In this document: positions 1 through 11,011 of the stretch, in pieces
How the letters are laid out: each line of letters begins with the position of its first letter
How positions within the stretch are numbered: the stretch's first letter is position 1
Assembly (NCBI GenBank): GCA_024741835.1
Contig: JAENRP010000135.1
Location: 42,501-106,500 of the forward strand
Length of the DNA: 64,000 nt
Source of the DNA: Diplocarpon mali
Lineage: Eukaryota; Ascomycota; Leotiomycetes; Helotiales; Drepanopezizaceae
Direction of reading: 5' to 3'
The notes under the pieces: model-generated
Told to the model about the DNA's origin: nothing
What the model saw: the letters and a program-made list of their open reading frames with translations, nothing else
Databases searched by the model: none
Program-made: the position numbers and the translations under genes

Positions 1-1065
1 TACTGAGGCTTGAGCGTAGAATACTCAAGTACAGAGGTCCCTCTATTTTTTGCGCTCTCTTATACGAGTAGTAGTATTTACACTTGCTAGCTGTCATTAG
101 CCGAAGTCGCTAGCGCTCAATTAGTGTTATAGTTGGCAGAGAAGTTTTGCGAGCAAGATCAATAGCTATAATTTACCACAAGAGGTTGAAGTTGAGATAA
201 GCGACTTGTATAGTGCAATACCAGATTTTACGAAGTAATGAACCCCCCCATAACAACCCCTTAAGCCTAGCCCTTAACAAATGCGAAAAAATACCTATTG
301 CATTGCTGAAAACAAGCCAAATGCAGTATCTGTCAGTCAATAAGGTACTACAGTACACAAAGTCACGAGTGAATAATTTGAGAGCTACTTTATCAACATG
401 AATACAATCTCCACCCGTCGACATTCAGCGGTCTCTGCTGACTCTATTATTAGTATAAAATAGTTATAAAGTTGAGGGCAAACCCTTTCTAGTAAGATGA
501 ATTAATTGAGGTATATTTGAAGATTCTATATGAAGCCTTAGCGAAAGCTGTGTGCGAATAATACAGTCCCCCACCCTACTTGAACATCAAAAGTGTAGAG
601 TTTTAGAGCGTTCCCGGTGAGTAGTATGAGCGGAGGGTATGAGCAGCTTTGCCTAGTTAAATAGATATAGAACCGCATAGAAACTAGCACGCTCTACAGC
701 TTGTAACTTTACAGCCAGCAAGAAAGAAAGAGAACCTGCACATTGAAGCAGCTTAATGGGTACAGTGGTGTAGATAGATCGGATTGAAGGTTAAAGAGTT
801 TTTATTTGAAACGTAACAATATACTTTCATACAACTTTTAGGTAAAGAGATATCGGGTATTAGGATTCACTACTTTAAGCCTTATAGAGTCGTAGAAATT
901 AATGCTATTATCAATCCTTTCTATTTAACAGCGGTGAACCCACGAAGTGCTACGCACATAGATTCTGTATCGACTCAGCAGTCATTTAGGGGGCAGAAAA
1001 GGGCAGATGGGTTGTAGGGGCTACCCGGCTCCAATTTTGGCTCAATTATGTATGATTGAGCCTCT
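1..1065. other. AT-rich gene-free flank of the retrotransposon
   Basis: About 1 kb with many short stops in all frames. Two overlapping short open frames near 173-424 lie on opposite strands and neither resembles a protein I know. It is the left flank of the Copia insertion and is probably old repeat-derived sequence, but I recognise no specific family in it. Confidence 0.6.
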
Positions 1066-1070
1066 GTATC
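1066..1070. repeat. Target-site duplication GTATC (left copy)
   Basis: The five bases GTATC directly precede the element end at 1071 and recur directly after the other element end at 6124-6128. Five-base duplications are normal for Ty1/Copia integrases. The perfect match shows that the two LTRs belong to one insertion event and that the element has not recombined. Confidence 0.9.
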
Positions 1071-1204
1071 TGACAGAATCTAAAGGTGTAGATTCTAGTT
1101 CTAGAGAGCTGAAGTAGTATATATACAAGGTAGGCTTACGTAGGCTTACCAAGCCTTAGCCTCCGCTCCGTGCGGTAATCTCCGTACCTTGTATATTTCT
1201 AATA
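1071..1204 (-). repeat. 3' LTR of the Copia element (134 bp)
   Basis: Aligned to the copy at 5990-6123 it differs at five positions, all transitions: one at each extremity, one near position 36, and an adjacent CG versus TA pair. The expected terminal TG (read on the minus strand) has become TA here, while the other end keeps CA on the minus strand. It contains an internal direct repeat of AGGCTTACGT type. It lies downstream of pol on the minus strand. Confidence 0.92.
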
Positions 1205-1218
1205 TGCCCCCTACTACA
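1205..1218 (-). promoter_or_regulatory. Polypurine tract of the Copia element
   Basis: Read on the minus strand, GTAGTAGGGGGCA sits directly against the start of the 3' LTR, which is where plus-strand DNA priming occurs in LTR retrotransposons. The assignment rests on position and purine content. Confidence 0.6.
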
Positions 1219-1436
1219 AAGCTCTATAGAACTCAGAGTAAAGAGCCCCACCTTTTTTTTTTTTTTTTATATAGTCTTAGGCCTTATTAACTCCTACAAT
1301 ATACTCTCTAGTATATGGCGCCTACGTCTCCCTTATATGGAGTTCAGCTGCCCCGCAGTATAAAAACGTGCGTTGTAGTACAAGAGTACCTCTGACTTAG
1401 CTATACCATAGCTTCTCCTCCATATATATGTTCCTT

Positions 1437-4400
1437 TTATGGGTTTCCTCCCTTTATATAGCCTTCTTTTATCAATTTTCGCTCCGGTAGGCCTATATAA
1501 CCCTTGTATTTCTCGAAGGCCGGTCCTGGCAAAGCTTTTGTAAAGGAATCTGCTATATTATCATTTCCAAGTATATAAGCTACTATCATCTTGCCTTTAG
1601 CTACTATATCGTCCCTTATATAGAAGTGTCAGACGTCGATATGCTTTGATTTTATTGAAAATTTTCATTCCTTAATAAGAGATCTTGCTCCTTTATTATC
1701 GAGCTATAAGCAAAGTAATCGATCGAGTTGTATATTAAGGTCGGCGAATAACTTTAGCATCTAAGCTACCTCTCTCAAGCTATCAGAAGCCGCTATTATC
1801 TCGGCTTATTTACTACTTAAAGAAGTAGATTTTTGCCTATTCGCAGCCTAGCTAATAACTCCTCTATTATACTTAATAAGCCAGCCTTAGAATGACTTCC
1901 TATCGTTCTCTATAGCTTAAGTGGCATCTGTATAAGCGTCGAATTGATTTGATTCGCCTTTTCTATATATAATTCCATCTTCGGCAGTCTTTTATAGGTA
2001 TCGCAGGAGGGGTTTTATAGCTTAGAGGTGATCTTATAAAGGGGTTGCCATATGCTATACCAATTGGCCGATAATATAGGAGATATCTAGCCTTATAAGG
2101 TTCGAGGGGTATATAACGCTTCTTATAATCTACTAGTAAAGTGAGATATCATTAGGTTATAGTAGCTTATTAGTATAAGCTTTATCTATACCTAATTTCC
2201 TTAATACTATACTAGCTAAGGCTAGCAAGTTATTCCCTTTGCAATTAGCTATTCTAAATCTATTAAGAATCTTCTTAATATAGTCTATTTAGTAGATTCG
2301 TAGCGTTCTAGCCTTATAATCTCGTTCAACTTGTATTCTAATAAAGGTACTAATTAGCCCTAGGTCTTTTCCTTTCTAAGTATTAAGAATCTTCTTTTTA
2401 AAGTAATCGCAATCTTATTATTTTCTAATAATTAGCATATCATCTATAAAGACTAATATATACGTAGTTATATTTTCAGCTTGATTTTCCTATATAAATA
2501 GATTTGGATCTGCCTTAGCGCTTTATAAGCCAGCCTTTTCCATTTCATCTTTAACTAATAGCTACTATTCTCAAGGTGCTTGTTTTAGGCTGTATAATAA
2601 CCTTAGAAGCTTAATATAGGCTTGTTTTCCTTAAAGTTAAGGGTATAATTTGTAAAATAGGTCGCATTCGTTATCTAGTAGTACTATATATATATCTTTA
2701 GCTAAGTATGCGTTTAAGAAGGCTATATCAATATTAATTTGCTCAATTTCTAGGTCTCTCAAGGCTGCAAAGGCAAGTAGAACTCGTAGAGTTATATGCC
2801 TAATAACGCTAGCAAAAGTATCGAAGTAATCTACCTTATACTATTGCTTATAGCCTTTTAGTACAATTTGAGCCTTCCTTCTTACTAATACTCTATTTAC
2901 AATCTTATTTTATAGAACTAATCTCGATTTTATTAGCTTTCTCTTAATAGGAGGTTTACCTAATATTATTTTAAAGGTTCCTACTGATTTTATAGCTTCG
3001 AATTCACTAAGTATTGCTTCTCTCTATTCTTTTAGATTCTGACTTAGCGCGTTATATACTAATATTACCTCTATAGGAACAGTTGGTTGATTTCCTATAA
3101 AGGTTAACGCACTCTCTTAAGTATTAATCTCGCTAAATACTCGTTTTAGCTTCAGCTTCCTACCATACTATAAGGTAAGAGTCTCTATTTGCTTTAAAAC
3201 GCGTTAATCAAACGCTTTAAGGATGTTTTCTATCACCCTTTAAGGTTTAGTACCTCTTACTTTAGCTTCATTGCTATAGATTTGCCTGTTTTCTAATAAC
3301 TCTAACGTTATAGGTCTTTTAATACTATATACTCTTTCAATTTCATATACTAGCCTCTCTATAACTCTTATAAGAGGTCTTTCAGTAATATCTACTGGCC
3401 TTATAAGTCTTATTGAGCTTATAGCACTATATGCTAGCCTCTTATTCTAAGGTCTTTCCTACAATTATACTTCTCTTATATTATATATTAAGTATTTGTT
3501 AAATTTAATATTAGCAGATATTAATTCTTTTAAAGTCTCGACATTTAATAGCTTATACGTCTTTGAGCTTATTATACCTATAAGTATCCAAGCTCCTATT
3601 ATAGTTCTTGATTCAAATTTACCTAGGCCATTTCTTCTATTGTTTAATAGGAACGCTCTTAACCCAAATACTCTGATTTTTGAAAGATCTTTAGTACGTT
3701 TTAAGTACGCCTCTAATGGAGTTAGGCCTTTTAGCTCTCTAAAAGGTAGAGCCTTCGTAGGCCTCCTATTCTTTAGCCTATAGGCCTATTCTATAGCGTA
3801 GCACTATATATAGCTATTCATCTTAGCATTATATATGCAAGAGCGAGCTATTTTCGTAATTTCGTATATCTATCGTTCGATAACACTATTTAAACTATGC
3901 TTATAAGCAAGTGAAGGTTCTAAGGTCATACCTCCTTCTAATAGCTATAGTAAGAATCTGCCTTCAAACTCTCCTATACTATTATCAGACCTCTAGTATA
4001 CTACTAAAGTAGAGTTCTCTATCTCTAGTTGCTTCTTTAGGTCTTTGATTTTTAATTATATCTCGTCGGCGCTCTTATTCTTTAATAGCCTTATCTAATA
4101 GCATCTATAGGCATTATCTACTACTAATAGGAAGTAGCGATACTCCCTAATTGATAGCGGTAGTATTCCTAATATATCGGCGTAGAGTCTTCTATAGATC
4201 TTATCTATTCTTATATCTATTTTCTTATTAAATTGCTCCTTTATTCTACCTACTAAGCAGCTTTCGCAATTTCTCTCTCCTTTAAGAGCAATTCGAGCTT
4301 CTATATTCAGACTATAGTTGTCGTCGACTAGCTTCTTTAGCTTAGTATAGTTAAAGTGACCTAGCCTCCTATAGAGGAGCTTTGAATCCGTTTTATTCGA

Positions 4401-5807
4401 GTTTTACAATATCGTTTCTATATTAATTAGTTCTAGAGGTTGCATAAGGCTAAGGTTCATAGCCTTTTTATCTGCTTCAGTTACAATAGCAGTATGCGAT
4501 CGAGATAAAGTGAATAATCCACTAAGCTATAGTATAGTAAGCACTATATTATCGCCTTAATACCCTTTTGCCTCTTCTTTACTAAAGATCATAGTAATAT
4601 TATCGTCGCCGAGCTTCGAGACCAATATAAGTCGAGTATTGCCAAATGATAGAACGTACCATACGTTATATAGCGTCAGTTTATCGTTAATAATACAGTC
4701 TCTATAGCCAATTGCTTCTAAAAGCGCGCCGTTTGCTATTCTGACTTACTTTAGGTTATTCCACTTCCTAATTTTAATAAAATCGTCCTATATACTAAAG
4801 AAGTGTCTTATAGCACCAGAGTCTACTTTCTAAGAAGGCTGATCTGCCTCTAAGCTTAAAGCTATCTTAATAGCTTTTATTATTAAGGCAACTTTACGTT
4901 TTAAGGAATAAGAGTAGATAAATAAGGTTGTATTATCTTTAACTATCTAAGCTCTAGCTTTATCTCCTCCTCTCTTCTTTATCTAGCACTTTGCTTTCTA
5001 ATAGCCAGATTTTCCGCAATTATAATATTTCCCTCCTCTTTCTCCCTTTTATATTCCTCCTTATTATATTCCTCCTCTTTCTCTATTATCTCTGCCTCTA
5101 TATCTGCCTCTGCCTTTATCTCTACCTCTATCTTTGCTACGGCCTCCTCCTCTTGCGAGGTAGGCCTTAGCGATTAACGCAGCTATTTGCGTAGATACAA
5201 GCGCCACCTTTAGCTCTTATCTATACATTACTTTATACTCTTAAATTGCGACGATTATCTCTTATAAGGTTGTAGGAGAGGTTTTAAAGTTAATTATAAT
5301 TAAACTCTACATTCTAACTATTAAAAGACTATTAAGCAATTGCTTTTTCATTTAGATATTATTAGAAGGGTTGCTATAGCCTTAAAGGAGAGCTTAAATA
5401 CTCTCGAGTCGTAGGACATAGTCTTTAAACGACTTAGAGTAAGGAATATACTTAGCCTTATTAAACTGTTTAATCAAGTTTATATAAGTTTCAAAGTTCT
5501 TAATAAGTTTGCTCTCTCCTACTTTAAAAGCGTTCTAAAGAGCGTAAGCATCATCGACCATAATCTAAGTGCGATACTTTCTATTAAAGCTAGGGGTAAG
5601 GCCTTTAGCTATAGTAGCTATAGCCTCTTAGTTCTTCTTTTCCTATTTACCTTCAGATTTAGCAGATTTCGAAGGAATAGGGCCGATGGCCTATTAAAGA
5701 TAGCCATTTATAGCCAAGTTTTAAATAGTAGCTGGTTCCCATTCCTAGTAGTTAGACCAATCAAGCTTAATCTTAGCGTCGTTATTCTTAATAGTCTTCT
5801 TAATCAT
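1437..5807 (-). pseudogene. gag-pol of the Copia element, riddled with stops
   Basis: The minus-strand translation starts at ATG 5805-5807 and shows, in order: a gag segment; a Gly-Arg-rich stretch near 5080-5160; a zinc knuckle near 4985-5025 in which His is now Tyr and a Trp is a stop; the GAG-pre-integrase RRLGH motif with a CxxC partner near 4250-4380; the RT active site reading VFIDDM near 2436-2455 (the YxDD box of Copia); and the RNase H region near 1540-1850 with SLSSK and HIDV motifs. The reading frame closes at TAA 1437-1439. Many in-frame stops, mostly TAG or TAA at expected Trp or Gln positions, interrupt it throughout. RIP is the simplest explanation. No full-length product is possible. 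Confidence 0.9.
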
Positions 5808-5975
5808 TTTTATTAAGTTAGGGTTATTGAAAAAAAAAAAAAAGGGGTAAAAAAATAGAGGTAAAAAGGGGAAGAAGGTGTATATATATAAGGGTATATA
5901 AAGAGGTATTATATAGTTGTGTTTTACTAAGAAGCAGGTTTAAGATTGGAAAGATTGATTAAGTTAATCGATTCT

Positions 5976-5989
5976 AGGAACTGCTACTA
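5976..5989 (-). other. Degenerate tRNA primer-binding site
   Basis: Directly downstream of the 5' LTR on the minus strand the sequence reads TAGTAGCAGTTCC. A tRNA-primed element should begin with TGG here. TAG fits TGG mutated by one RIP-type G-to-A change. The identity of the tRNA is not determined. Confidence 0.5.
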
Positions 5990-6123
5990 TAACAGAATCT
6001 AAAGGTGTAGATTCTAGTTCTAAAGAGCTGAAGTAGTATATATACAAGGTAGGCTTACGTAGGCTTACCAAGCCTTAGCCTCCGCTCTATGCGGTAATCT
6101 CCGTACCTTGTATATTTCTAACA
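5990..6123 (-). repeat. 5' LTR of the Copia element (134 bp)
   Basis: Direct repeat of 1071-1204 with five transitions. On the minus strand it begins TGTTAG and ends TA, where CA is expected. The RIP signature is thus visible at opposite ends of the two LTRs. It would carry the element promoter; a TATATA run lies in it. Confidence 0.92.
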
Positions 6124-6128
6124 GTATC
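6124..6128. repeat. Target-site duplication GTATC (right copy)
   Basis: Identical to 1066-1070, immediately outside the 5' LTR. The DNA just beyond it (about 6129-6500) is clearly less AT-rich than the element. Confidence 0.9.
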
Positions 6129-7864
6129 CACTGTTGCCGCGGGGCGAGGGGATTGGAATGCTTACCAGCCCTGTGTTTCTACTTTATTAGGAACAATTTT
6201 CCTGAGCTATCTTGTAACTTGGCAATCGGAAAGAGCGAATATTCTTATTCCTGTACGAGGTGTAAAGAACGCTTGTTTTTAACTGGCCTGGTAGCACTTC
6301 CAACGACTGCAACTTCCAAGAGTTCAGAGCGTATGGGTCGCCCGGGCTTCATGAGATTAACAGGTACTTGGTCAACGCAACCCTGATTATCGTACGCCAC
6401 TAGAGTCGACACACCTGACTGCCTTTGGATGGCCTCCGTAGCAAGTCTCTAAACGCCTTTACTACCTATTTGGCGATGGAGAAAATGTGCGAGATTTAAC
6501 CGTAAGGTAAAGCTAGATAACATATGCGTAGGATTTCAACTAAAAAGTAGGGTTGAAATGGGATAGAATTTAGAAAGGAGAGAGTTGGAATAAGATGTCA
6601 GGGAGGCGCAGATCATATATACTTAAATCATCCCTATCTGCACTATTCCTTGTCAAATTATGTGTTTCCCAAATATAGAAAAAGATTATAAGCAGGTCCC
6701 TTTCGTGTCTTTGATTCTGCTATGCTGTATGATTATATTCAGTAATTTATTTACTCCCCAATAACAGGAGACTTCCTCTTTTCTTACATCAATTCTTTCT
6801 AGCCTTTCTAGTACTATATCGCTAGCACAATGAGATTAGCCTTTGTAAAGGAGGATTTTAAAGCATACAGAGATTATATTATTTTATATTGCAAGTATCT
6901 TCAAATATTTCCCTTATCTAAATTAGTTAAGAATAGCTAGTACAGAAAAAAAAGAATGGCTTTTACAAGCTTTATCAAATCTCACTACTGAGCAACAGTA
7001 GACAAGACTCAAAAGCCCCATTTAAATGCATAAAAACCAACTTTGACAGAGGAAACCTAGCCCTAGTACAGTCCCTTGCAAGACCAGTATCTAGTGTTGA
7101 AGAGCCTTCTACAGAGGCTTTCCGAAAGCAGCTAACGAGTATTGGCTTGAGTGTATCAACTTAGCAATCCTGTACTCTTTATACTTTATTACTCGATCAT
7201 TACTCAAACCTAAGACAGGACCAATATTAAGAAATAAGGACTACGACAGCTACTAACAAGGGACAGCCATAGAGAGTAGCAGAGAAGTATACTTTCCGAA
7301 TAATCATAGGACATTTACTTGAGAGTTGGCGCTTAGGTTTAGGGCGCATTTCAAGGGAATGATTACAAAAAAAGCCAAGAAGCCAAGTATGAATGAATAG
7401 AAGATTTGAACGCGAAATTGTATATCATGTAGAAAAAAATCTTCCAAAAATAGCTAAATAGGCCACTACGACATATTGTATATAGATAGGTTCCTGGTTC
7501 TAATCTACTGCTAACAATAGTTATCGCTTGATTCTTGGCTTCATAGTCAATGTAAATAAACTGACAACTGACAGAGAACATGTTCTGAAAGCATAATAAC
7601 AATAAGTCCAGAAGAGCAGGCAGGACACAATAGACAAGGTATCTCATGAGATACAAGATTATAAGGACTAAAATGAACTTTAAGCCGCACTCTGACAATT
7701 CTCGATACGAAAGGGAGTTAGCTTTTCTATTTCCTTACGCAACATGTAACACAGAGAAGTCACCTTCGCATACCAAGCCAGATGTAAATCTATTGAGAAT
7801 GCTCAAGGGACTTCAGGAGACATGCTATCATGTGGCTATCCCAGCCATAATGCACTTGAGAATG
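6129..7864. other. Gene-poor DNA with possible decayed coding remnants
   Basis: The first 400 bases have balanced composition; after about 6600 the DNA is AT-rich again. An ATG at 6830 opens a plus-strand frame that reads about 38 protein-like codons, then stops, then continues in the same frame with further isolated stops to about 7045, which could be an old transposon or gene remnant (see findings). Open frames at 6108-6386 (+) and 7363-7698 (-) have no recognisable features. Confidence 0.4.
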
Positions 7865-9591
7865 CTAGCACCTTAATTCAACACCTCCTCTGCTAACAGT
7901 CAAATACTTCACACCTTTGTATGGCTTGACGCCCTCACTTAATCCTCGGCTTTTCTTCGCGTCAATGACAAGACTTTCCACCTTAAGACCAGAAGCTAAC
8001 CAGCCTTTGACAGAGAAGCTGACACTCGCGGAGCTTGGCATGAGGATTTTGTTTTGAGCCTCCCTTTTTGTATCTGTTCGCTTTTCTGTTTCTTGGGGCT
8101 CGGCTCTTGTGCAAGAATCTTGGTACGCATTTTCTTCATAATCATACCCCTCTTTTGGTCTGAAACCATTGGCCTCAAAATCATCATCGAAAGATAGTGG
8201 ACCAACAACAGTACAACGCAAAGTAGCGCCTCCTGATACAGCATCTTTAGCAGGAATGTGCCATTCCATATGGTTTTCTCCTGGGTTATAGGTTGTATCG
8301 CCTCTGCTGGCGCGTATCTCTGAAAGATTTCTCACGTCCGAGGGAAGAGGTATTGTGACAGTCAAATCCTCAAGGGTGGGAGTAGACGAAGTACCTACTT
8401 GACCGCCAAGGCCAGAAGAGAATCCCCCAGTTCCTCGGCTACCCACTCGACTGCTATTCGAAATCGAAGAGTTTCCTTGTCCCGAAACTTTCGTAATGAA
8501 CAATCTGACTTCAAAATCGGAGCCATGTGAACCGAGACAAGTTTTGACCTCGATACTGACTGGTAACTTCAAGCTGGAAGAACTGATTGCGCGCGATTTA
8601 CTATCCTGAAATGGGAGGAGGTCGACTTCATAACCAGCCAAAACAAACCTCCCATCGGGTGGAATGAAGCTCAGCTCTCCAGGCTTCTCCCGCCATCTTG
8701 CTAGCCTAACACAAGGATGAAAGACAGGCAATTCCATTACACTGTTGATGTTCTGCCTTCCTGACGGTGTAGAAAGGTTCAACAAAAGATCTGGCACTCC
8801 AGAGATCTTGGAGGTAAAGGCAATGGTCCCATTCGCAAATGCTGCTAGTGGTCGTCCCGAAGGAGCCATGGTTACCCTGAGCGTCTCAACCAGGTCGACA
8901 TAGAGTTCATTAGATGTATGTCGTACATTCGCTCTTCGCCAGGGCAGTGCAGGTGTGTTGGCTGCTGATATTCCCGAGGAAGAAATAGCCGATATGTTTG
9001 AGATTGATGAAGCAGGAAAGCCAGGTTTACTGCAGATATAGATTAGCTCAGGACATAAGAAAAGAAAATTGACAAACCCTGGGATGCTCATGCCTCCTAG
9101 TAACTTCCCTATCCAACCTTCTACTTCCACCAAGTCTCTCAAGGCATTTGGCTCTGTCGTGCTGATGGTACCAGCATCACACATCTCATTCAGTAATTGA
9201 GCAACGACATCATAGTTGCTCTCAATCTTGTGTGCCAGTATTGGCGCACTTATAAACTCCTCTAATATATCTATGGCCCGGTGGAGAAACTCGAGCGCCA
9301 GTAAAGGCTCGATTTCGGTAGATGAGGTCAGGAGAAACAGGAGGTTGGAGTGCGTGAGATTGAACACGAGGGTCGGTGGAGATGTATTCGGAAGATATAG
9401 TAGACTCGGTCGAGGGGCCGCATGGCTAAGGTAGAGAGAAAGAAGTTGAGACGCAGAGAGAGGCCGGTAGGTATAGGTATGGGTAAGCAATGGGCGGCTA
9501 AGGAAGAGTTAGCAGGGGAGAGAGAAGCAGCAGTGATTGCCTACTAATGCTCATCGTAGATATATAACGCCTCTATAGCTCCTGTCATCAT
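7865..9591 (-). CDS. APM3: AP-3 adaptor complex medium subunit (mu3)
   Basis: Medium chain of the AP-3 coat, which sorts cargo from the Golgi or endosomes to the vacuole. Exons (minus): 9545-9591, 9078-9497, 7865-9029, giving 543 aa from ATG 9589-9591; a second ATG follows immediately. The N-terminus reads IEALYIYDEH, and residues 1-145 form the longin-like half, with the conserved TTEPNALRDL. From about residue 190 to the end lies the mu homology domain, beginning NELYVDLVETL. The first intron has donor GTAGGC and a GCTAAC branch site. The second (9030-9077, 48 bp) has no stop and is a multiple of three, so an unspliced frame also stays open. Removing it joins SIPG to KPGFP as in relatives. 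The gene is divergent from the DUF4536 gene 216 bp away. Product and exon joins are well supported. Confidence 0.93.
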
Positions 9592-9807
9592 TTATGGGAA
9601 GACGTTACTGCAATCTTGACTTGCTGAGATGACATGGTGCCTACTCGAGCTTGTAGTAATGCTCGTTCTGATAGCATAGACAAGCTTGAGGGGACATGCG
9701 GCCTTGGACGGCCGCTTGATCCGCTTTGAATAAAGTGCTTTGTCAACAATCTCTACCCGCGAAACGTTAACGCATCGCAAAGCCCAATCCTCTCTATCAC
9801 GTCAAAA

Positions 9808-10149
9808 ATGGGTATCGGTTCAAATACCCCCAATTTGGAGGATTTAAGCAGACCAGAACGATTACGAGAAGTCCTCAAACACGACAAAATTGACGATTGC
9901 ACGCCATGCAGGATTACAGGTCAGTCGGCTTCTCTACATACCTAGCCTTCTCTTACGGTTATACCAGGAGCCGCCGCCTTCATGGGCCTAGGGGCATACA
10001 GCTATTTCTCAGGTCATTCTCAACTTAAAGCTCAACAAGCTAAGATTCTTGAAAGCAAGAGCATATTTGGGATGAGGAGTCGACAAGCAGGAATCACAAG
10101 CATTGCTCTCACGCTTGCTGGTATGGGCTTCTGGAGACTAGTCAACTAG
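9808..10149 (+). CDS. DMAC1/TMEM261-like mitochondrial protein (DUF4536)
   Basis: Small protein of the DUF4536 family, whose animal member DMAC1 helps assemble the distal membrane arm of complex I; the fungal role is less certain. Exons 9808-9919 and 9968-10149 give 97 aa. The intron is 48 bp with donor GTCAGT and acceptor ACCAG, and splits a Gly codon. The family signature DDCTPCRITGAAAFMGLGAY spans the junction, with a CxxC pair just before the first membrane segment. A second hydrophobic stretch (ITSIALTLAGMGFW) is near the C-terminus, so it is probably a two-pass inner-membrane protein. It is transcribed away from APM3 from a shared 216-bp promoter. The family call is secure; the function is by analogy. 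Confidence 0.85.
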
Positions 10150-11011
10150 GCACTAGAAAGGCTTCACGGTACCCTATCCGCATCTCCGGATTCGCAGTAG
10201 GCGCTGAAGCCGACCTTAGAACTCTATGTGCAAATATAACAAGCTCAACTCGTACGGCGGACGACTTATATCTATTTTCCAACCCAAATTCCTCCATCGA
10301 AGACAGACGCGTTCGTCGCGCAATATATCCACAGAAAAAATACCCCTCCCGGTACCCTCGATGTTCATGCTCTCCTCCAAAAAGGCTAGGGACAGCGAAT
10401 TTCCATGTACTCCATTGTGTATGGCGATAATTTGAAGAGTAGACCTTTATCCTGTTTACTGAGGAGCCAGTATCCGTAGAGAAGGATGCCCGAGGAGTAA
10501 CAGACTGTTAGCAAATTCTGTGGTTCAAAGCTGCTTCCGGAAAGCCTGGGAGTATCTACCTGTTTGTAACTGGGATAGGCCCAATTTCCATTCCCAGACG
10601 AACTTTATGGGATGCCCAGAAGCGATCAGCAAGGCAAATGGGACTTGGAGCACAGTATTGGAATGAATCAAGCTCAAGATGAATACTGTGATGGTGAGGA
10701 AAAGGGGGCAATCAGAGGAGCATTAAGCACTTGCAAATACATTCCACCAAGAAAGCTACGGCTCTGTGATGTAAACAGAGGAAATAACAAAGTTATAGCT
10801 CTCCCAGTGCAGTATCCGACTGTTTAGTCTAATTCATCAATCGGGCAAAATATGCAGTCATGGGACAGTCGAGGCTAGACCACAACTTCGCGTGTACACC
10901 TTGCCGAAGCTAGCCCTTTGCCTAGCCCAGCTTTGTTGCCCACAGACACCTTCCCGCCCAACAAGGTACTCAGCCTCGTGGAACTTTTATATCTCACACA
11001 ACATCAGAACA
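10150..11011. other. Intergenic, no gene recognised
   Basis: 862 bases between the DUF4536 gene and RRP4. Short open frames at 10226-10435 and 10612-10827 lack domains, introns or ATG context that would support them. The last 100 bases are the presumed RRP4 promoter and leader. Confidence 0.6.

Larger units (their letters stand above)
1071..6123 (-). mobile_element. Degenerate Ty1/Copia LTR retrotransposon, complete but inactivated (5053 bp)
   Basis: Two near-identical 134-bp LTRs in direct orientation bound a minus-strand internal region whose conceptual translation runs gag, zinc knuckle, GAG-pre-integrase/integrase, reverse transcriptase, RNase H. That domain order (integrase before RT) is diagnostic of Ty1/Copia. 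The minus-strand LTR begins TGTTAGAA. It is followed by a primer-binding-site-like stretch at about 5976-5989, where TGG of the expected site reads TAG, and a purine-rich tract precedes the 3' LTR (complement of 1205-1218). A GTATC duplication flanks the whole unit. The body is AT-rich with numerous in-frame stops. Tryptophan codons turned into TAG and changes between the LTRs are all transitions, as expected from RIP. It cannot encode functional proteins. Confidence 0.93.

Noticed and set aside
3496..3783. 95-codon plus-strand ORF inside the Copia element
   Set aside because: It lies antisense to the pol region of the element; the minus-strand translation carries the recognisable domains. 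It is a shadow frame.
7363..7698. 111-codon minus-strand ORF
   Set aside because: AT-rich, Leu/Tyr-biased, in repeat-flanking DNA, no motif or intron signal.
9808..9840. GGTTCAAATACC resembling a tRNA T-arm
   Set aside because: No five-base pair stem closes the loop and no A-box or acceptor stem fits. The bases code for the start of the DUF4536 protein.
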